DNA of 64,000 nucleotides from JAAYYF01 sp040255585 (GTDB taxonomy: Bacteria; Deinococcota; Deinococci; Deinococcales; Trueperaceae), in assembly GCA_040255585.1 (NCBI GenBank), contig JBDZVI010000006.1, forward strand, positions 1 to 64,000, read 5' to 3'. Under the pieces are notes generated by a model. That model did not search any database, was not told the origin of the DNA, and was given only the letters and a program-made list of their open reading frames with translations. The translations under genes were made by a program, and so were the position numbers. Below are positions 33,872 to 42,680 of the stretch, one piece after another (the stretch's first letter is position 1; every line of letters begins with the position of its first letter).

Positions 33872-34975
33872 CTAAGGCACGACCCGCGAGTTGATCGCCC
33901 ACCAGTACCAGTTCTCGCCCTGGAGGCGGCTGAACGCGAGGCGCCCGAGGAGGGCGTCGGTCACGAGGCTCGGGTCCTTGGAGTGGACCATGAGGAGCGA
34001 GCCGCCGTTATGAACGAGCGCGCCGTGCCGGTTCATCGGCCCGCGCAGCCGCGGCTCCATGCGGCCCATCAGCGCGCCGGCGCCGTCCTCGTCGGCCTCG
34101 GCGAAGAGCTGGCCTACCACGGCCTCCATGTGCCTCGGCTCGGCCTCCAGGTCGAAGAGCCGGCACACGCCACCCCTCTTCAAGTAGTACACGTACCAGC
34201 CGACGACGTCGGCGCCGTGCAGGACGAGCCGCGCCCTGAGCTCGCCCTGCTCGACGATCCTCGCCATCTGGTCGAACTGCCAGGCGACGTGAGCCTCGCC
34301 GTACTTGGGCCAGAGGCGCGCGGCGCCGAGTAGTTCCGGCGCGTGGCGCGCCAACGCGGCCGGGGTGAGCGGCTCCGAACTGTAGTCGGCGACCGGTTGC
34401 CCGGTGAGGCGCGAGCGCGCCGCGCGGCGCGCAGCCACGTCCCCGCCCCTGACCACCGGGCCGAGCAACGGGGCCAGCGTCCGTAAGGCCCGGCTGTGGC
34501 CGGCCGCGGCACCGAGACCCACCGCGCCCGGCCGGAAGACCTTGACCCACCGCAGCGACTGCAGCTGCGCGATGCTCCCGCCGAGCAGCTCCCAGATGCG
34601 CTCGAACTTCACGTGGCCGCCGTCGCTGAACGTGAACACCTGCGGTCCGGCCAGGAACTTGCGCAACAGGAAGGCCGCCACCGTGGTCGGCGCCTCCGGA
34701 TCGACAACGGACGGGAAGATCCCGGCCATCGTCCGCTCCTCGCCGTCCACCATCACCGGCATGGCGGTGACGCCGAGGAAGCCGAGGAGCTTGCCGCGCT
34801 CGTCCTCGGCGACCAGGGGCCTCACCGCGGCGTCTGCGCTCGGGTACTCGACGTACATGCGCCTGACGAGCTCAACCAGACCGGGGTCGGGCACGCGCGT
34901 CTTGCCGCGGAACCAGTACTGCCACAAGGAGGCCACGCCTGCGGCGTCGTCCGGTTCGAACGGGCGGATGCGCAT
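33872..34975 (-). CDS. GNAT-type acetyltransferase in the amidotransferase operon
   Basis: 367 residues beginning MRIRPFEPDDAAGVASLWQYWF, a GNAT-like start. The middle contains GKLLGFLGVTAMPVMVDGEERTMAGIFPSVVDPE, and the C-terminal half has a second GNAT-like stretch (ARLVLHGADVVGWYVYYLKRGG...EAVVGQLFAEADEDGAGALMGRMEPRL). No textbook R-x-x-G-x-G loop is seen, so activity is uncertain. It follows the NAD-synthetase-like gene by 11 bases, last in its operon. Addition of an acyl group to the polysaccharide is plausible but unproven. Confidence 0.6.
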   Translation of the reverse strand: MRIRPFEPDDAAGVASLWQYWFRGKTRVPDPGLVELVRRMYVEYPSADAAVRPLVAEDERGKLLGFLGVTAMPVMVDGEERTMAGIFPSVVDPEAPTTVAAFLLRKFLAGPQVFTFSDGGHVKFERIWELLGGSIAQLQSLRWVKVFRPGAVGLGAAAGHSRALRTLAPLLGPVVRGGDVAARRAARSRLTGQPVADYSSEPLTPAALARHAPELLGAARLWPKYGEAHVAWQFDQMARIVEQGELRARLVLHGADVVGWYVYYLKRGGVCRLFDLEAEPRHMEAVVGQLFAEADEDGAGALMGRMEPRLRGPMNRHGALVHNGGSLLMVHSKDPSLVTDALLGRLAFSRLQGENWYWWAINSRVVP

Positions 34976-34986
34976 GACCAGTCCCC

Positions 34987-35973
34987 CTATGCCCCCGTGG
35001 GGCTCTCGACCGCCAGCCGCGGCGCGGCGTGCAGGTAGGCGCTCACGCGGCGCTTCCCGGCGATGTCCTTGAACACGCGGTCGACCTGCTCGGCGGTGAG
35101 GCCGAGGCTGGCGGCCACCGCGTCGGCGCCGACGCCGTGGTCGACGGCGTAGAGACAGAGGTCCATCTTGTCGTACGGCAAGGAGAAGTAGAACTCCTCC
35201 TGGCTCTGCGGCATGGAGTAGGTGTCGGTCGTCGGCGGCCGCGACCGGATCTCCTCCGGCACGCCGAGCGCCTCGGCCAACTGGTAGACCTGAGACTTGT
35301 AGAGATGGGCGATCGGCTTCACGTCAGCGGCGCCGTCGCCGTTCTTGACGAAGAACCCCTGGTCGTACTCGAGGCGGTTCGGGGTGCCGAGCACGCAGTA
35401 GTTGAGGCGGTCGGCGTGGTAGTACTCCAGCATCTTGCGCGTGCGCTGCTTGAAGTTCGTGGCCGCGACGACCTGCAGATAGTCCTCGAGCGGCAGCCGC
35501 TCCTTGAGCGTGCGACCGTCAGGCGCGAGCGCCACGACTGAGAACAGGCGGAAGCTCTCCGACTCCACGACGGACGGCAGGACGATCTTCGCCTTCCACC
35601 CCGGTCCGTACTCGGGGATGACGCGCTTGAAGGCCTCGTCGCGCCTGCGGTAGCAGCCGACGGCGTCGAGGATGGGCGTTATCTCCTCCAGCACGGTCTC
35701 GATGCCGGCGCTCGAGGCCGCAAGGCGGCTGAGCCTCAGCGTGTCCTCGGAGGAGTCGGCCTCTGGCATGAGGACGCCGAGCACGTTGCCGGGGCCGAAC
35801 GCGCGGGCGGCGAGCGCGGCCACTACCGTCGAGTCGATGCCGCCGGAGAGCCCGAGCACGCCGCCCTTGCGCCTGAAGGCGCGGACCTCGCGTCGCATGC
35901 CTTCGGTGATGGCGGCGATGGCGGCCTCTGGGTCGGCCAGGCGCAGCACGTGCGGACCGAAGGCTTCGGCCAT
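34987..35973 (-). CDS. nadE: NAD+ synthetase-like ATP pyrophosphatase
   Basis: 328 residues. The PP-loop SGGIDST (43-49) and LGVLMPEADSSEDT identify the NadE fold. LGTPNRLEYDQGFFVKNGDGAADVKPIAHLYKSQVYQLAEALGVPEEI, with the deamido-NAD and ATP residues, and RPPTTDTYSMPQSQEEFYF are well conserved. There is no glutaminase domain, so ammonia would be the nitrogen donor. It lies 5 bases from a carrier-protein gene, inside a surface-glycan operon with AsnB and an AMP-forming ligase. It may serve a dedicated amidation or activation step rather than housekeeping NAD synthesis; this is inference. Confidence 0.85.
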   Translation of the reverse strand: MAEAFGPHVLRLADPEAAIAAITEGMRREVRAFRRKGGVLGLSGGIDSTVVAALAARAFGPGNVLGVLMPEADSSEDTLRLSRLAASSAGIETVLEEITPILDAVGCYRRRDEAFKRVIPEYGPGWKAKIVLPSVVESESFRLFSVVALAPDGRTLKERLPLEDYLQVVAATNFKQRTRKMLEYYHADRLNYCVLGTPNRLEYDQGFFVKNGDGAADVKPIAHLYKSQVYQLAEALGVPEEIRSRPPTTDTYSMPQSQEEFYFSLPYDKMDLCLYAVDHGVGADAVAASLGLTAEQVDRVFKDIAGKRRVSAYLHAAPRLAVESPTGA

Positions 35974-35978
35974 GCGCG

Positions 35979-36245
35979 TCAGGCCCCCTGCGCCAGGCGT
36001 CGCCCGATGTAGGCGACGATGCGCGCCACGCTGTCGAGGTTCTCGGGGAGCGTGTCCTCGTCGGGGATGCTCACGCCGAAGCGCTGCTCGACGAACATGA
36101 TGAGTTCGAGCACGCCCATCGAGTCGAGCACGCCGGCTTGGGTGAGGGACTCATCAGCGCCGAGGTCGGCGCCGCCGTTGTCGAGGATGAAGTTGTCCGC
36201 GAGGAACTGGCGCACGTCGCGGTCGATGGTGGTGAGGTCTGGCAT
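35979..36245 (-). CDS. Acyl carrier protein of the polysaccharide locus
   Basis: 88 residues with the phosphopantetheine attachment site at Ser42 in AGVLDSMGVLELIMFVEQRFGVSIPDEDT. It differs from the fatty-acid AcpP of this genome and resembles discrete carrier proteins paired with AMP-forming ligases. Its neighbours are the ligase 87 bases upstream and the NAD-synthetase-like gene 5 bases downstream. It probably carries an amino acid or acyl group activated by that ligase. Confidence 0.92.
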   Translation of the reverse strand: MPDLTTIDRDVRQFLADNFILDNGGADLGADESLTQAGVLDSMGVLELIMFVEQRFGVSIPDEDTLPENLDSVARIVAYIGRRLAQGA

Positions 36246-36332
36246 CTTCTTGGTGTCGCTCCTTGTCGTTCCTAGTGGCCGGCTCGCGCGGCCTCGTCGG
36301 CCGTGGGGCGGGGGCGCCGTGGGGGCGGGCGG

Positions 36333-37913
36333 TCAGCCCTGCTCCACCAGGCTCTTCTTGCGTACCTTACCGGTGGCGGTCTTGGGGAGGTCGTCTACGA
36401 AGCGCACGTCGCGCGGGACCATGAAGCTCTCCAGGCGCGCCAGCGCCTCGCGCTTGAAGGCCTGCTCCGTGTAGCTCGCTCCAGGGTCGAGGACGACGAA
36501 CGCCCGCACCGCCTGCCCGAGCAGCTCGTCCGGCACGCCGATCACGGCCGCCTCGCGCACGCCGGGGATGGCCGCCAAGGCGTTCTCGACCTCGACCGGG
36601 CTGACCTTCTCCCCGCGGCTCTTGATGATGTCGTCGCTGCGACCCATGAAGTAGAGGAAGCCGTCCTCGTCCTTCCGGAACCAGTCGTGGGTGCACAGGA
36701 CGCGCTCGCCGGGGTACTTGCCCGGCTTGAGCATGTGCTCGGTCTCGGCCGGCAGGTTCCAGTAGCCGAGCATGACGTGCGGCCCCCGCACGTGCAGGAT
36801 GCCGGTCACGCCGGGTCCGACGGGGTGGCCGTCCTCGCCGAGCAGGTAGGTCTCCGTGCCGGGTATGGCCTTGCCGACGGACGACGGCTTCGAGAGGACG
36901 AGCTCCGGCTCCAGGTAGCACACGCGCTTGCACTCGGTGAGGCCGTACATCTTGTACACGAGGGCGCCGGGGCTCATCTCCAGCAGGCCGGGCACGTACT
37001 CATCGGGCAGGTGGGCGGCCGTGTTCGTGTAGCGCCGCACGCTCGGCATGGCGATCGGCGAGTTGCGGTGCAGCGACAAGAGGGTCGCGAACACGGTCGG
37101 CACGCCGGGGAACACCGTTACGCCCTCTTCGACGACGCGCTTGACGATGGCGGCGGGGAAGGCGAACGTGCGCTCGAGCACGAGCGTGGCGCCGAGGTGG
37201 ACGGCCATCAGGGCCTGGTAGAGCCCGTAGTCGAAGGCGAGCGGCAGCAGGTCGAGGATCCGGTCCGACGCGTCGAGGCGCAGGTACTCGACGAGGCTCC
37301 CCTGCGCGAAGACCATGTTCTGGTGGCTGAGCATGACGCCCTTGGGGTTGCCTGTGCTGCCGGACGTGTAGACGAGCGCGGCGAGGTCGAGCGGGATGGT
37401 GCCGGGGTCGGCCACCTCCGTGCTCGTCCAGGTCCGCAGGTCGTGGACGGCGAACCGCGCAGTGGCGCCCGCGGTGGGGCTCACGGGCTCGCCGCCGCCA
37501 GCCAGCACGAGCGCCAGGAGGTTCGGAAGGACCGTCGCCAGGTCGGCCATCAAACCGGTGACCAGGCGGGCCAGCCGCCCCTCGCTCAGCACGGCCGCCG
37601 CGCCGGAGTCGGCGAGCATGTAGTGAAGCTTGTCTTCCTTGGTCTGGGGGTTGACGACCATGAACGCTGCGCCGGCGTAGAGCGCGCCGTAGATTCCGGC
37701 GACCGTGTCGACCGAGTTCTCGAGGAAGATGGCTACCCTGTCGCCGCGGCGCACGCCGACCGCCTGCAGTAGGCCGGCGAAGCGCAGCGCCCGGTCATGC
37801 AGTTCGGCGTACGTGACGCGCTCGTCGGCCGTGACGACGGCCGTCTTCTCCGCGTGCTTGGCGGCGCTGATCGTCAAGCTGTCTTGAAGCAGCCTTGGGT
37901 ACCTGGGTTGCAT
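36333..37913 (-). CDS. AMP-forming acyl/aminoacyl ligase
   Basis: ANL-superfamily enzyme of 526 residues. It starts at the ATG giving MQPRYPRLLQDSL, with GGAAGGGCGAG upstream; a longer frame has no such site. Motifs: the ATP loop LVYTSGSTGNPKGVML, YGLTECKRVCYLEP, the hinge DWFRKDEDGFLYFMGRSDDIIKSRGEKVSPVEVENAL and the catalytic Lys in PKTATGKVRKKSL. It resembles ligases found with carrier proteins in exosortase or capsule loci. It likely loads the carrier protein encoded next. The substrate is unknown. Confidence 0.92.
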   Translation of the reverse strand: MQPRYPRLLQDSLTISAAKHAEKTAVVTADERVTYAELHDRALRFAGLLQAVGVRRGDRVAIFLENSVDTVAGIYGALYAGAAFMVVNPQTKEDKLHYMLADSGAAAVLSEGRLARLVTGLMADLATVLPNLLALVLAGGGEPVSPTAGATARFAVHDLRTWTSTEVADPGTIPLDLAALVYTSGSTGNPKGVMLSHQNMVFAQGSLVEYLRLDASDRILDLLPLAFDYGLYQALMAVHLGATLVLERTFAFPAAIVKRVVEEGVTVFPGVPTVFATLLSLHRNSPIAMPSVRRYTNTAAHLPDEYVPGLLEMSPGALVYKMYGLTECKRVCYLEPELVLSKPSSVGKAIPGTETYLLGEDGHPVGPGVTGILHVRGPHVMLGYWNLPAETEHMLKPGKYPGERVLCTHDWFRKDEDGFLYFMGRSDDIIKSRGEKVSPVEVENALAAIPGVREAAVIGVPDELLGQAVRAFVVLDPGASYTEQAFKREALARLESFMVPRDVRFVDDLPKTATGKVRKKSLVEQG

Positions 37914-37990
37914 CGGTCTCGCCCTTCCAGTCGGCGCCCGGTCAAGCGGCATCCGACCCCTTCCACTAACTAAAGTCTAAGGAGCGGCTC

Positions 37991-40012
37991 TCACGACGGC
38001 CTTACACCGCCGTCGAGCCGCACCTGCGTCCCTTCGACCAAGCGGGTAGGCGTCGCCGGTCGGGCCAGCCGCGGGTTGGCGACCGTCGTCTCGTCAAGGA
38101 GCATCGTCGAGAGGACCCCGACCAGGCCCATCTCGTCGCTTTCGCTGAAGCCGACGTCGGCGTAGCGCCGCGCCTTCTCCGCGAGCTTGGTCACGTGGGG
38201 CACGTTGAAGAGGCCCGTGGCGGCCAACCGCTCCGGCGCCAGGAGCTCATCCACGTACGCCGGCGCCCCCGGCCCGAAGAAGGCGCGCAGGATGGGCGCC
38301 CGGTAGGGGCGCTTGGGGCGCTTGTTGATCTCGTCGGGCAGCACCTTGGCGAGCGACTTGCGGAGCAAGTACTTCTCCTGCAGGTCGCGGAGCCGCAACC
38401 GCTCGGGCAGACCGGCGGCGAACTCCGCGACGTGCACGTCAAGGAACGGGAAGCGCCCCTCGACCGAGTTGGCCGCGAGCATGCGGTCGCCCTGCGAGTG
38501 CAGCAGGAAGCCGGTCAGGAACGTGGTGATCTCCAGGTACTGCGCCTGGCCGAGCGGTCCCATGGCCGCGTACTCGGCCGGCAGGCGGTCGATGACGCGC
38601 GCTTCCGGGTCGCCGACCTGCTCCCTGGTTGACAGGGTCTCCTGGCCGAGGAACCGCAGGTTGCGCCCCGTGGTCCTGAAGCGCGGGCGGTGGCTGTAGA
38701 GGGGGTCGTCCAGGTCGAGCATGCCGGCCTTGAAGAACTCGGCCATGAACCCGCCGCCCTGCTGCAGGTCGCGGGAGAGGTACGGGTAGAGCTTGCCGAG
38801 GAGCCGCGGCCTGAGCTTCGACTCCGGCCGGTGCGCCCAGAAGCGCCGCACCATGGCCTCCTGGAAGAGGTTGTAGCCGCCGAGGAGCTCGTCCGAGCCC
38901 TCGCCGGTCAGCACCACCTTGAAGCCGGCGTCGCGCACGGAACGCGAGAGCAGGATGAGGGGCGCCGGCGCCGTGCGGAGCATGGGCTTCTCCGCGAAGC
39001 GGACGACCTCCGGGAACGCCGCGGCCACGTCGGCATCCGAGACCTTGATGGTCCGCAGGTTCACGCCCAGCTCGTCAGCCATGCGCCGCTGGAAGGCGGA
39101 CTCGTCGAAGCGCGGGTCCTCGAACGACACGCTGAACGCTTCCAACGGCCCGCGGGTGTGGCGCCGCGCCAGGGCGGTCGTCGCGCTCGAATCGAGGCCG
39201 CCGCTCAGGTAGACGCCCACCGGCACGTCGGCGCGGAGGCGGATGCGCGTGGCGTCGTCCAGGAGCGCGAGCAGCTCCTCCTGGAGTTCCTCGACGGACC
39301 CCCGCCTCGCGCCGTCGCGCGGGCCGAAGCGGATGTCCCACCAGCGCACTGGCGCCTCCGGTCCGGCCGGGCCCACCCACTGGTAGTGACCGGCCGGGAG
39401 CTCCCGGATGCCGGGGAAGGCGCTGCGGTCGGGCTGGACGGCCCAGATCGTGAACGTCTCGACGAGGGCGAACGGGTCGATGCGCCTGTCCGCACGCGGG
39501 TGCCGCAACAAGGCCTTCGCCTCGGAGGCGAACACGAAGTCGCGCGCGAGGTCGTTCCCGAGCTCGGCCGTGAAGAGCGGCCGGATGCCGAAGCGGTCGC
39601 GGGCGAGGAGGAGCCGTTTCGTGGCGTGGTCGAAGACGGCGAGCGCGAACTCGCCGTTGAGCCGCTCCAAGAACGAGACGCCCCACTCCTCGAAGGCGTG
39701 CGCGATGACCTCGGTGTCGGAACGCGTGCGGAAGACGTGCCCGAGCCCCTCGAGCTCGGTCATCAGCTCCGGGTAGTTGTAGATCTCACCGTTCTGCATG
39801 ACCCAGTAGCGGCCGTCCTCGTTGGAGAGGGGCTGGTCGCCGCCGGCCAAGTCGATGATGGCGAGGCGCGTGCTGACCATCCCGAAGGGGCCGTCCAGGT
39901 AGAGGCCTACGCCGTCGGGGCCGCGATGGGCCAGCTCGCCGGCCATCGTAAGCAGGAGGTCGCGCGGCGCGGTCGCGCCGGACGTCGCGTATAGGCCAGC
40001 AATTCCACACAT
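37991..40012 (-). CDS. asnB: Asparagine synthetase-like amidotransferase 1
   Basis: 673 residues. The N-terminal class-II glutaminase starts MCGIAGLY with nucleophile Cys2, followed by HRGPDG, RLAIIDLAGGDQPL, NGEIYNYPEL and RSDTEVIAHAFEEWG. The synthetase domain has PP-loop SGGLDSS and LTGEGSDELLGGYN, HSQGDRMLAANSVEGRFPFLDV and NKRPKRPYRAPIL. In O-antigen loci such proteins (WbpS-like) turn sugar uronates into uronamides, which fits the dehydrogenase of this locus. First gene of the minus-strand operon; a hairpin lies in its leader. True asparagine synthesis cannot be excluded. Confidence 0.92.
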   Translation of the reverse strand: MCGIAGLYATSGATAPRDLLLTMAGELAHRGPDGVGLYLDGPFGMVSTRLAIIDLAGGDQPLSNEDGRYWVMQNGEIYNYPELMTELEGLGHVFRTRSDTEVIAHAFEEWGVSFLERLNGEFALAVFDHATKRLLLARDRFGIRPLFTAELGNDLARDFVFASEAKALLRHPRADRRIDPFALVETFTIWAVQPDRSAFPGIRELPAGHYQWVGPAGPEAPVRWWDIRFGPRDGARRGSVEELQEELLALLDDATRIRLRADVPVGVYLSGGLDSSATTALARRHTRGPLEAFSVSFEDPRFDESAFQRRMADELGVNLRTIKVSDADVAAAFPEVVRFAEKPMLRTAPAPLILLSRSVRDAGFKVVLTGEGSDELLGGYNLFQEAMVRRFWAHRPESKLRPRLLGKLYPYLSRDLQQGGGFMAEFFKAGMLDLDDPLYSHRPRFRTTGRNLRFLGQETLSTREQVGDPEARVIDRLPAEYAAMGPLGQAQYLEITTFLTGFLLHSQGDRMLAANSVEGRFPFLDVHVAEFAAGLPERLRLRDLQEKYLLRKSLAKVLPDEINKRPKRPYRAPILRAFFGPGAPAYVDELLAPERLAATGLFNVPHVTKLAEKARRYADVGFSESDEMGLVGVLSTMLLDETTVANPRLARPATPTRLVEGTQVRLDGGVRPS

Positions 40013-40044
40013 TCTTCAGACCTGGCTTCCTGGATGAACGCTGG

Positions 40045-40069
40045 CTGAGGAAGCCCATGGGTTCCTCAG
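40045..40069 (-). promoter_or_regulatory. Leader hairpin of the asnB operon
   Basis: CTGAGGAA (40045-40052) pairs perfectly with TTCCTCAG (40062-40069) across a 9-base loop, 33 bases upstream of the asnB start codon. There is no poly-T, so it is more likely a leader structure than a terminator. The rest of the 264-base divergent spacer (40013-40276) holds inverted repeats such as CCCCTC/GAGGGG and the sequence GGTAGCGCAAC (40213-40223) before the next lipoprotein gene. Confidence 0.45.
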
Positions 40070-40276
40070 CGAGTAGCAGTGTAGAGTAACCAGCGAGAAG
40101 ATGGGCGTGACTTTAGGCGCTCGTGGCGCCACGAAGCCGACCGGCCCCTGCCCGTACCCCTCGAGCGCCGCGTGACCGACGCGGTCGGCGAGGGGAGCGG
40201 AACGGGACGGTAGGTAGCGCAACTCTACGGTGGGCGTGCCGGAGGCACGGGGCTACCAGAAGGTAAGGAAACCGCG

Positions 40277-42400
40277 ATGGCTAGTACGAAGAACGTTCCG
40301 AAGAGAACCCTCACGACCAGGCTCGGATCGCGGCCGCTCTTCGTCGGTCTGCTCCTGGTCGTGGGCAGCGTCTGGCTGGCGGCCTGCGGTGGCGGCGGCG
40401 TCACCCCCAGCGTCGTCAAGGTCGAGATCGAGCAGGCCGACCAGACCCTGTTCGTGGGCGGCACCGCCACACTCACCGCCAAGGTGACCGTCCTGGGCGG
40501 GGCCTCGACGGCCGTCACCTGGAGCTCGTCCGACTCCGAGGTGGCGAGCGTGACGGCCGCGGGCGTCGTCACGGCCGAGGCCGTCGGCACCACGACCATC
40601 ACCGCGACGAGCGTCGGCTCCCCCACGCGGACGGACACGGTCTCCGTAACGGTCGTCTCGGAAGACACCCCCGTACCCCCGGCCATCGTGTCGTTCACCG
40701 CCACGCCGGACACCGTTGAGACGGGCGCCAGCTCGACGCTGGCTTGGGAGGTCACGGGCTCCACGACCGGCATCGCCGTCATGGCCGGTGACACCACCGT
40801 CCAGGACGGCCTGGCTGCAAGCGGCAGCCTCGTCGTCACGCCGGACGCCACCACGGAGTACACGCTCACCGTCACGCCGGAAGGCGACGGCGACCCGGTG
40901 ACGGCGACCGCCACCGTCACGGTCACACTCGCCCCTGGCGAGCCCGCCATCACCAGCTTCACCGGCGCGGTCGTGGCAGGCAGCCAGGCCGGCCTCAGCT
41001 GGTCCGCCGTGAACGCCACGGGCTTCGAACTCTTCGCCGTCAACCCCGCCGACCCGAGCGACGCGACCTCGATCGGCACCTACGCCGGCACGGCCACCGG
41101 CGCCACCGTCGCCCTCCCCGACAGCGCGCATCAGGCGTACCGCCTGGTCGCCACGGGCGCAAGCGATCAGGCGACCGCCTCCCTCGGAGCGTTGGCGAAC
41201 GTGGTGGTCAACTCCCAGGACTACGAGGTCTACTACCTCGTCGGCGGTGGTTGGGAAGAGCCCGCCATCCCCGGTTCGCTCCGGTACGTGCTCGAGGCGG
41301 CCGCGCCCGGGTCCGTCATCGGCTTCGCGTCGGACGTCACCGAGGTCGTCGCCTACGGCGTAGACCTCTTCGCGCTCGACATGGACCACGTGGTCGACTC
41401 GCACCTGATCATCCGCAACGACGTGACCATCAGCGGCCCCGTCGGCGCCCCCGTCACCCTGCGCGGCCAGTCCGCATGGCAGACAGGCGACCCCGGCGAC
41501 CCGTACACCTACGGCTCGCGCGTCCTGTACGTGCCCGCCGGCGTCACCGCGACGGTCGAGAACGTCGTGATCACGGGCGGCACCTTCATCTACTTCGGCT
41601 CGGGTATTTACAACTCCGGCGTCCTGACCGTGCGCAACGCGCTCATCACCGACAACCGCGCCTTCGGCTCGGGCGGCGGCATCTACAACGCGGTCGGCGG
41701 CCACCTGGTGGTGGAGACGAGCGAGATCTCGGGCAACCAGGCCGTGACGCTCGACGCCGAGATCGACCACGAGTGGTACATCCGCGACAACAGCGTGCCC
41801 GCGGTCTTCCCCGGCATCAACGGTTGGGGCGGCGGCTTGGCGAACGACGGCGTCGTCACCATCGTCGAATCCGTCATCGACGGCAACACGGCGCGCCAGT
41901 CGGGCGGCGGCATCTACAACGCCGCCACGCTCACGCTCGAGAGCACCACCATCAGCAACAACACCGCGGACCACGTTGCCGACTACACCGTCGGCGACCC
42001 GACCGACTTCAGCGCGGGCGGCGGCATCTCCAACGTCGGCACGCTCACCATGTCGGGCGGCTCGCTAACCGCGAACCTCGCGGCGGACCAGGGCGGCGGC
42101 CTGTACCATTTCCAGGACGCGCTCAGCACCCTGACCAACGTCTCCATAACCAACAACACGGCGGGCATACCGACCGTCACCATCGGCTACGGCGGCGGCA
42201 TCATGCAGCACTACTACACGGGCGAACTCGACCAACTCACCCGCACCGGCGGGGTACTGACCGGCAACGTCCCGCAGAACATTCTGCAGAACGACAACGG
42301 CTTGCGCCCCATGGGCGGGCTCGCCGCGGGCGAGTTCAACGAGGCGAACCGGCCACTCGGCCTGCGCATCGACGGCCTGAAGGGGCTGCGGCTTCGGTAG
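40277..42400 (+). CDS. Lipoprotein with Big2 Ig-like and beta-helix domains
   Basis: 707 residues. Signal peptide with lipobox LAAC (Cys37), so anchored to a membrane and facing outward. Residues about 45-125 are a bacterial Ig-like Big2 domain (VTWSSSDSEVASVTAAGVVTAEAVGTTTITATS). Two more beta-sandwich-like segments follow to about 320. From about 400 the repeats SGIYNSGVLTVRNALITDN, GGGIYNAVGGHLVVETSEISGN, GGGIYNAATLTLESTTISNNT and GGGLYHFQDALSTLTNVSITNN describe a right-handed parallel beta-helix of the kind that binds or cuts polysaccharide. No catalytic residues can be named. It lies in the polysaccharide locus, divergent from asnB. Confidence 0.85.
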   Translation: MASTKNVPKRTLTTRLGSRPLFVGLLLVVGSVWLAACGGGGVTPSVVKVEIEQADQTLFVGGTATLTAKVTVLGGASTAVTWSSSDSEVASVTAAGVVTAEAVGTTTITATSVGSPTRTDTVSVTVVSEDTPVPPAIVSFTATPDTVETGASSTLAWEVTGSTTGIAVMAGDTTVQDGLAASGSLVVTPDATTEYTLTVTPEGDGDPVTATATVTVTLAPGEPAITSFTGAVVAGSQAGLSWSAVNATGFELFAVNPADPSDATSIGTYAGTATGATVALPDSAHQAYRLVATGASDQATASLGALANVVVNSQDYEVYYLVGGGWEEPAIPGSLRYVLEAAAPGSVIGFASDVTEVVAYGVDLFALDMDHVVDSHLIIRNDVTISGPVGAPVTLRGQSAWQTGDPGDPYTYGSRVLYVPAGVTATVENVVITGGTFIYFGSGIYNSGVLTVRNALITDNRAFGSGGGIYNAVGGHLVVETSEISGNQAVTLDAEIDHEWYIRDNSVPAVFPGINGWGGGLANDGVVTIVESVIDGNTARQSGGGIYNAATLTLESTTISNNTADHVADYTVGDPTDFSAGGGISNVGTLTMSGGSLTANLAADQGGGLYHFQDALSTLTNVSITNNTAGIPTVTIGYGGGIMQHYYTGELDQLTRTGGVLTGNVPQNILQNDNGLRPMGGLAAGEFNEANRPLGLRIDGLKGLRLR

Positions 42401-42437
42401 CCCTGCGGCGCCACGGGACCATGAACGCCACCTACTC

Positions 42438-42468
42438 GCACCCCGCTCGGCTCGGCCGGGCGGGGTGC
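42438..42468 (+). terminator. Terminator-like hairpin after the Big2/beta-helix lipoprotein
   Basis: GCACCCCGC (42438-42446) pairs perfectly with GCGGGGTGC (42460-42468), 37 bases after the stop codon, with GGC/GCC inside the loop. No T-run follows, so termination would be of the T-less type seen in GC-rich genomes. Confidence 0.55.
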
Positions 42469-42593
42469 TCGCTCATCCGTCACATCGAGGTACTCATCCA
42501 TCACACCCAGGGCTTAATTTCCTTCATGTTCCGTCAAGGTACGTTCTCTCTCGGCTTACCGTGCAAACACGCGTTGGGTCAGATGGAGGAAGG

Positions 42594-42680
42594 ATGTTCT
42601 CATTCGGAGTCGCGGCTGGCGCCCTCGCGGCCGCTCTCCCACGGTCCGGGACACGACGCGGATCGGCGGGCGTCGTGTGA
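42594..42680 (+). CDS. Possible 28-residue leader peptide
   Basis: An ATG preceded by the strong site GGAGGAAGG opens MFSFGVAAGALAAALPRSGT...VV and stops at TGA 42678-42680. That stop overlaps the GTG start of the next lipoprotein (GTGA), which lacks a good ribosome site of its own. This looks like a short coupled upstream frame that carries ribosomes into the lipoprotein gene. Its Ala-rich hydrophobic sequence may be incidental. No homology is claimed. Confidence 0.4.
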   Translation: MFSFGVAAGALAAALPRSGTRRGSAGVV

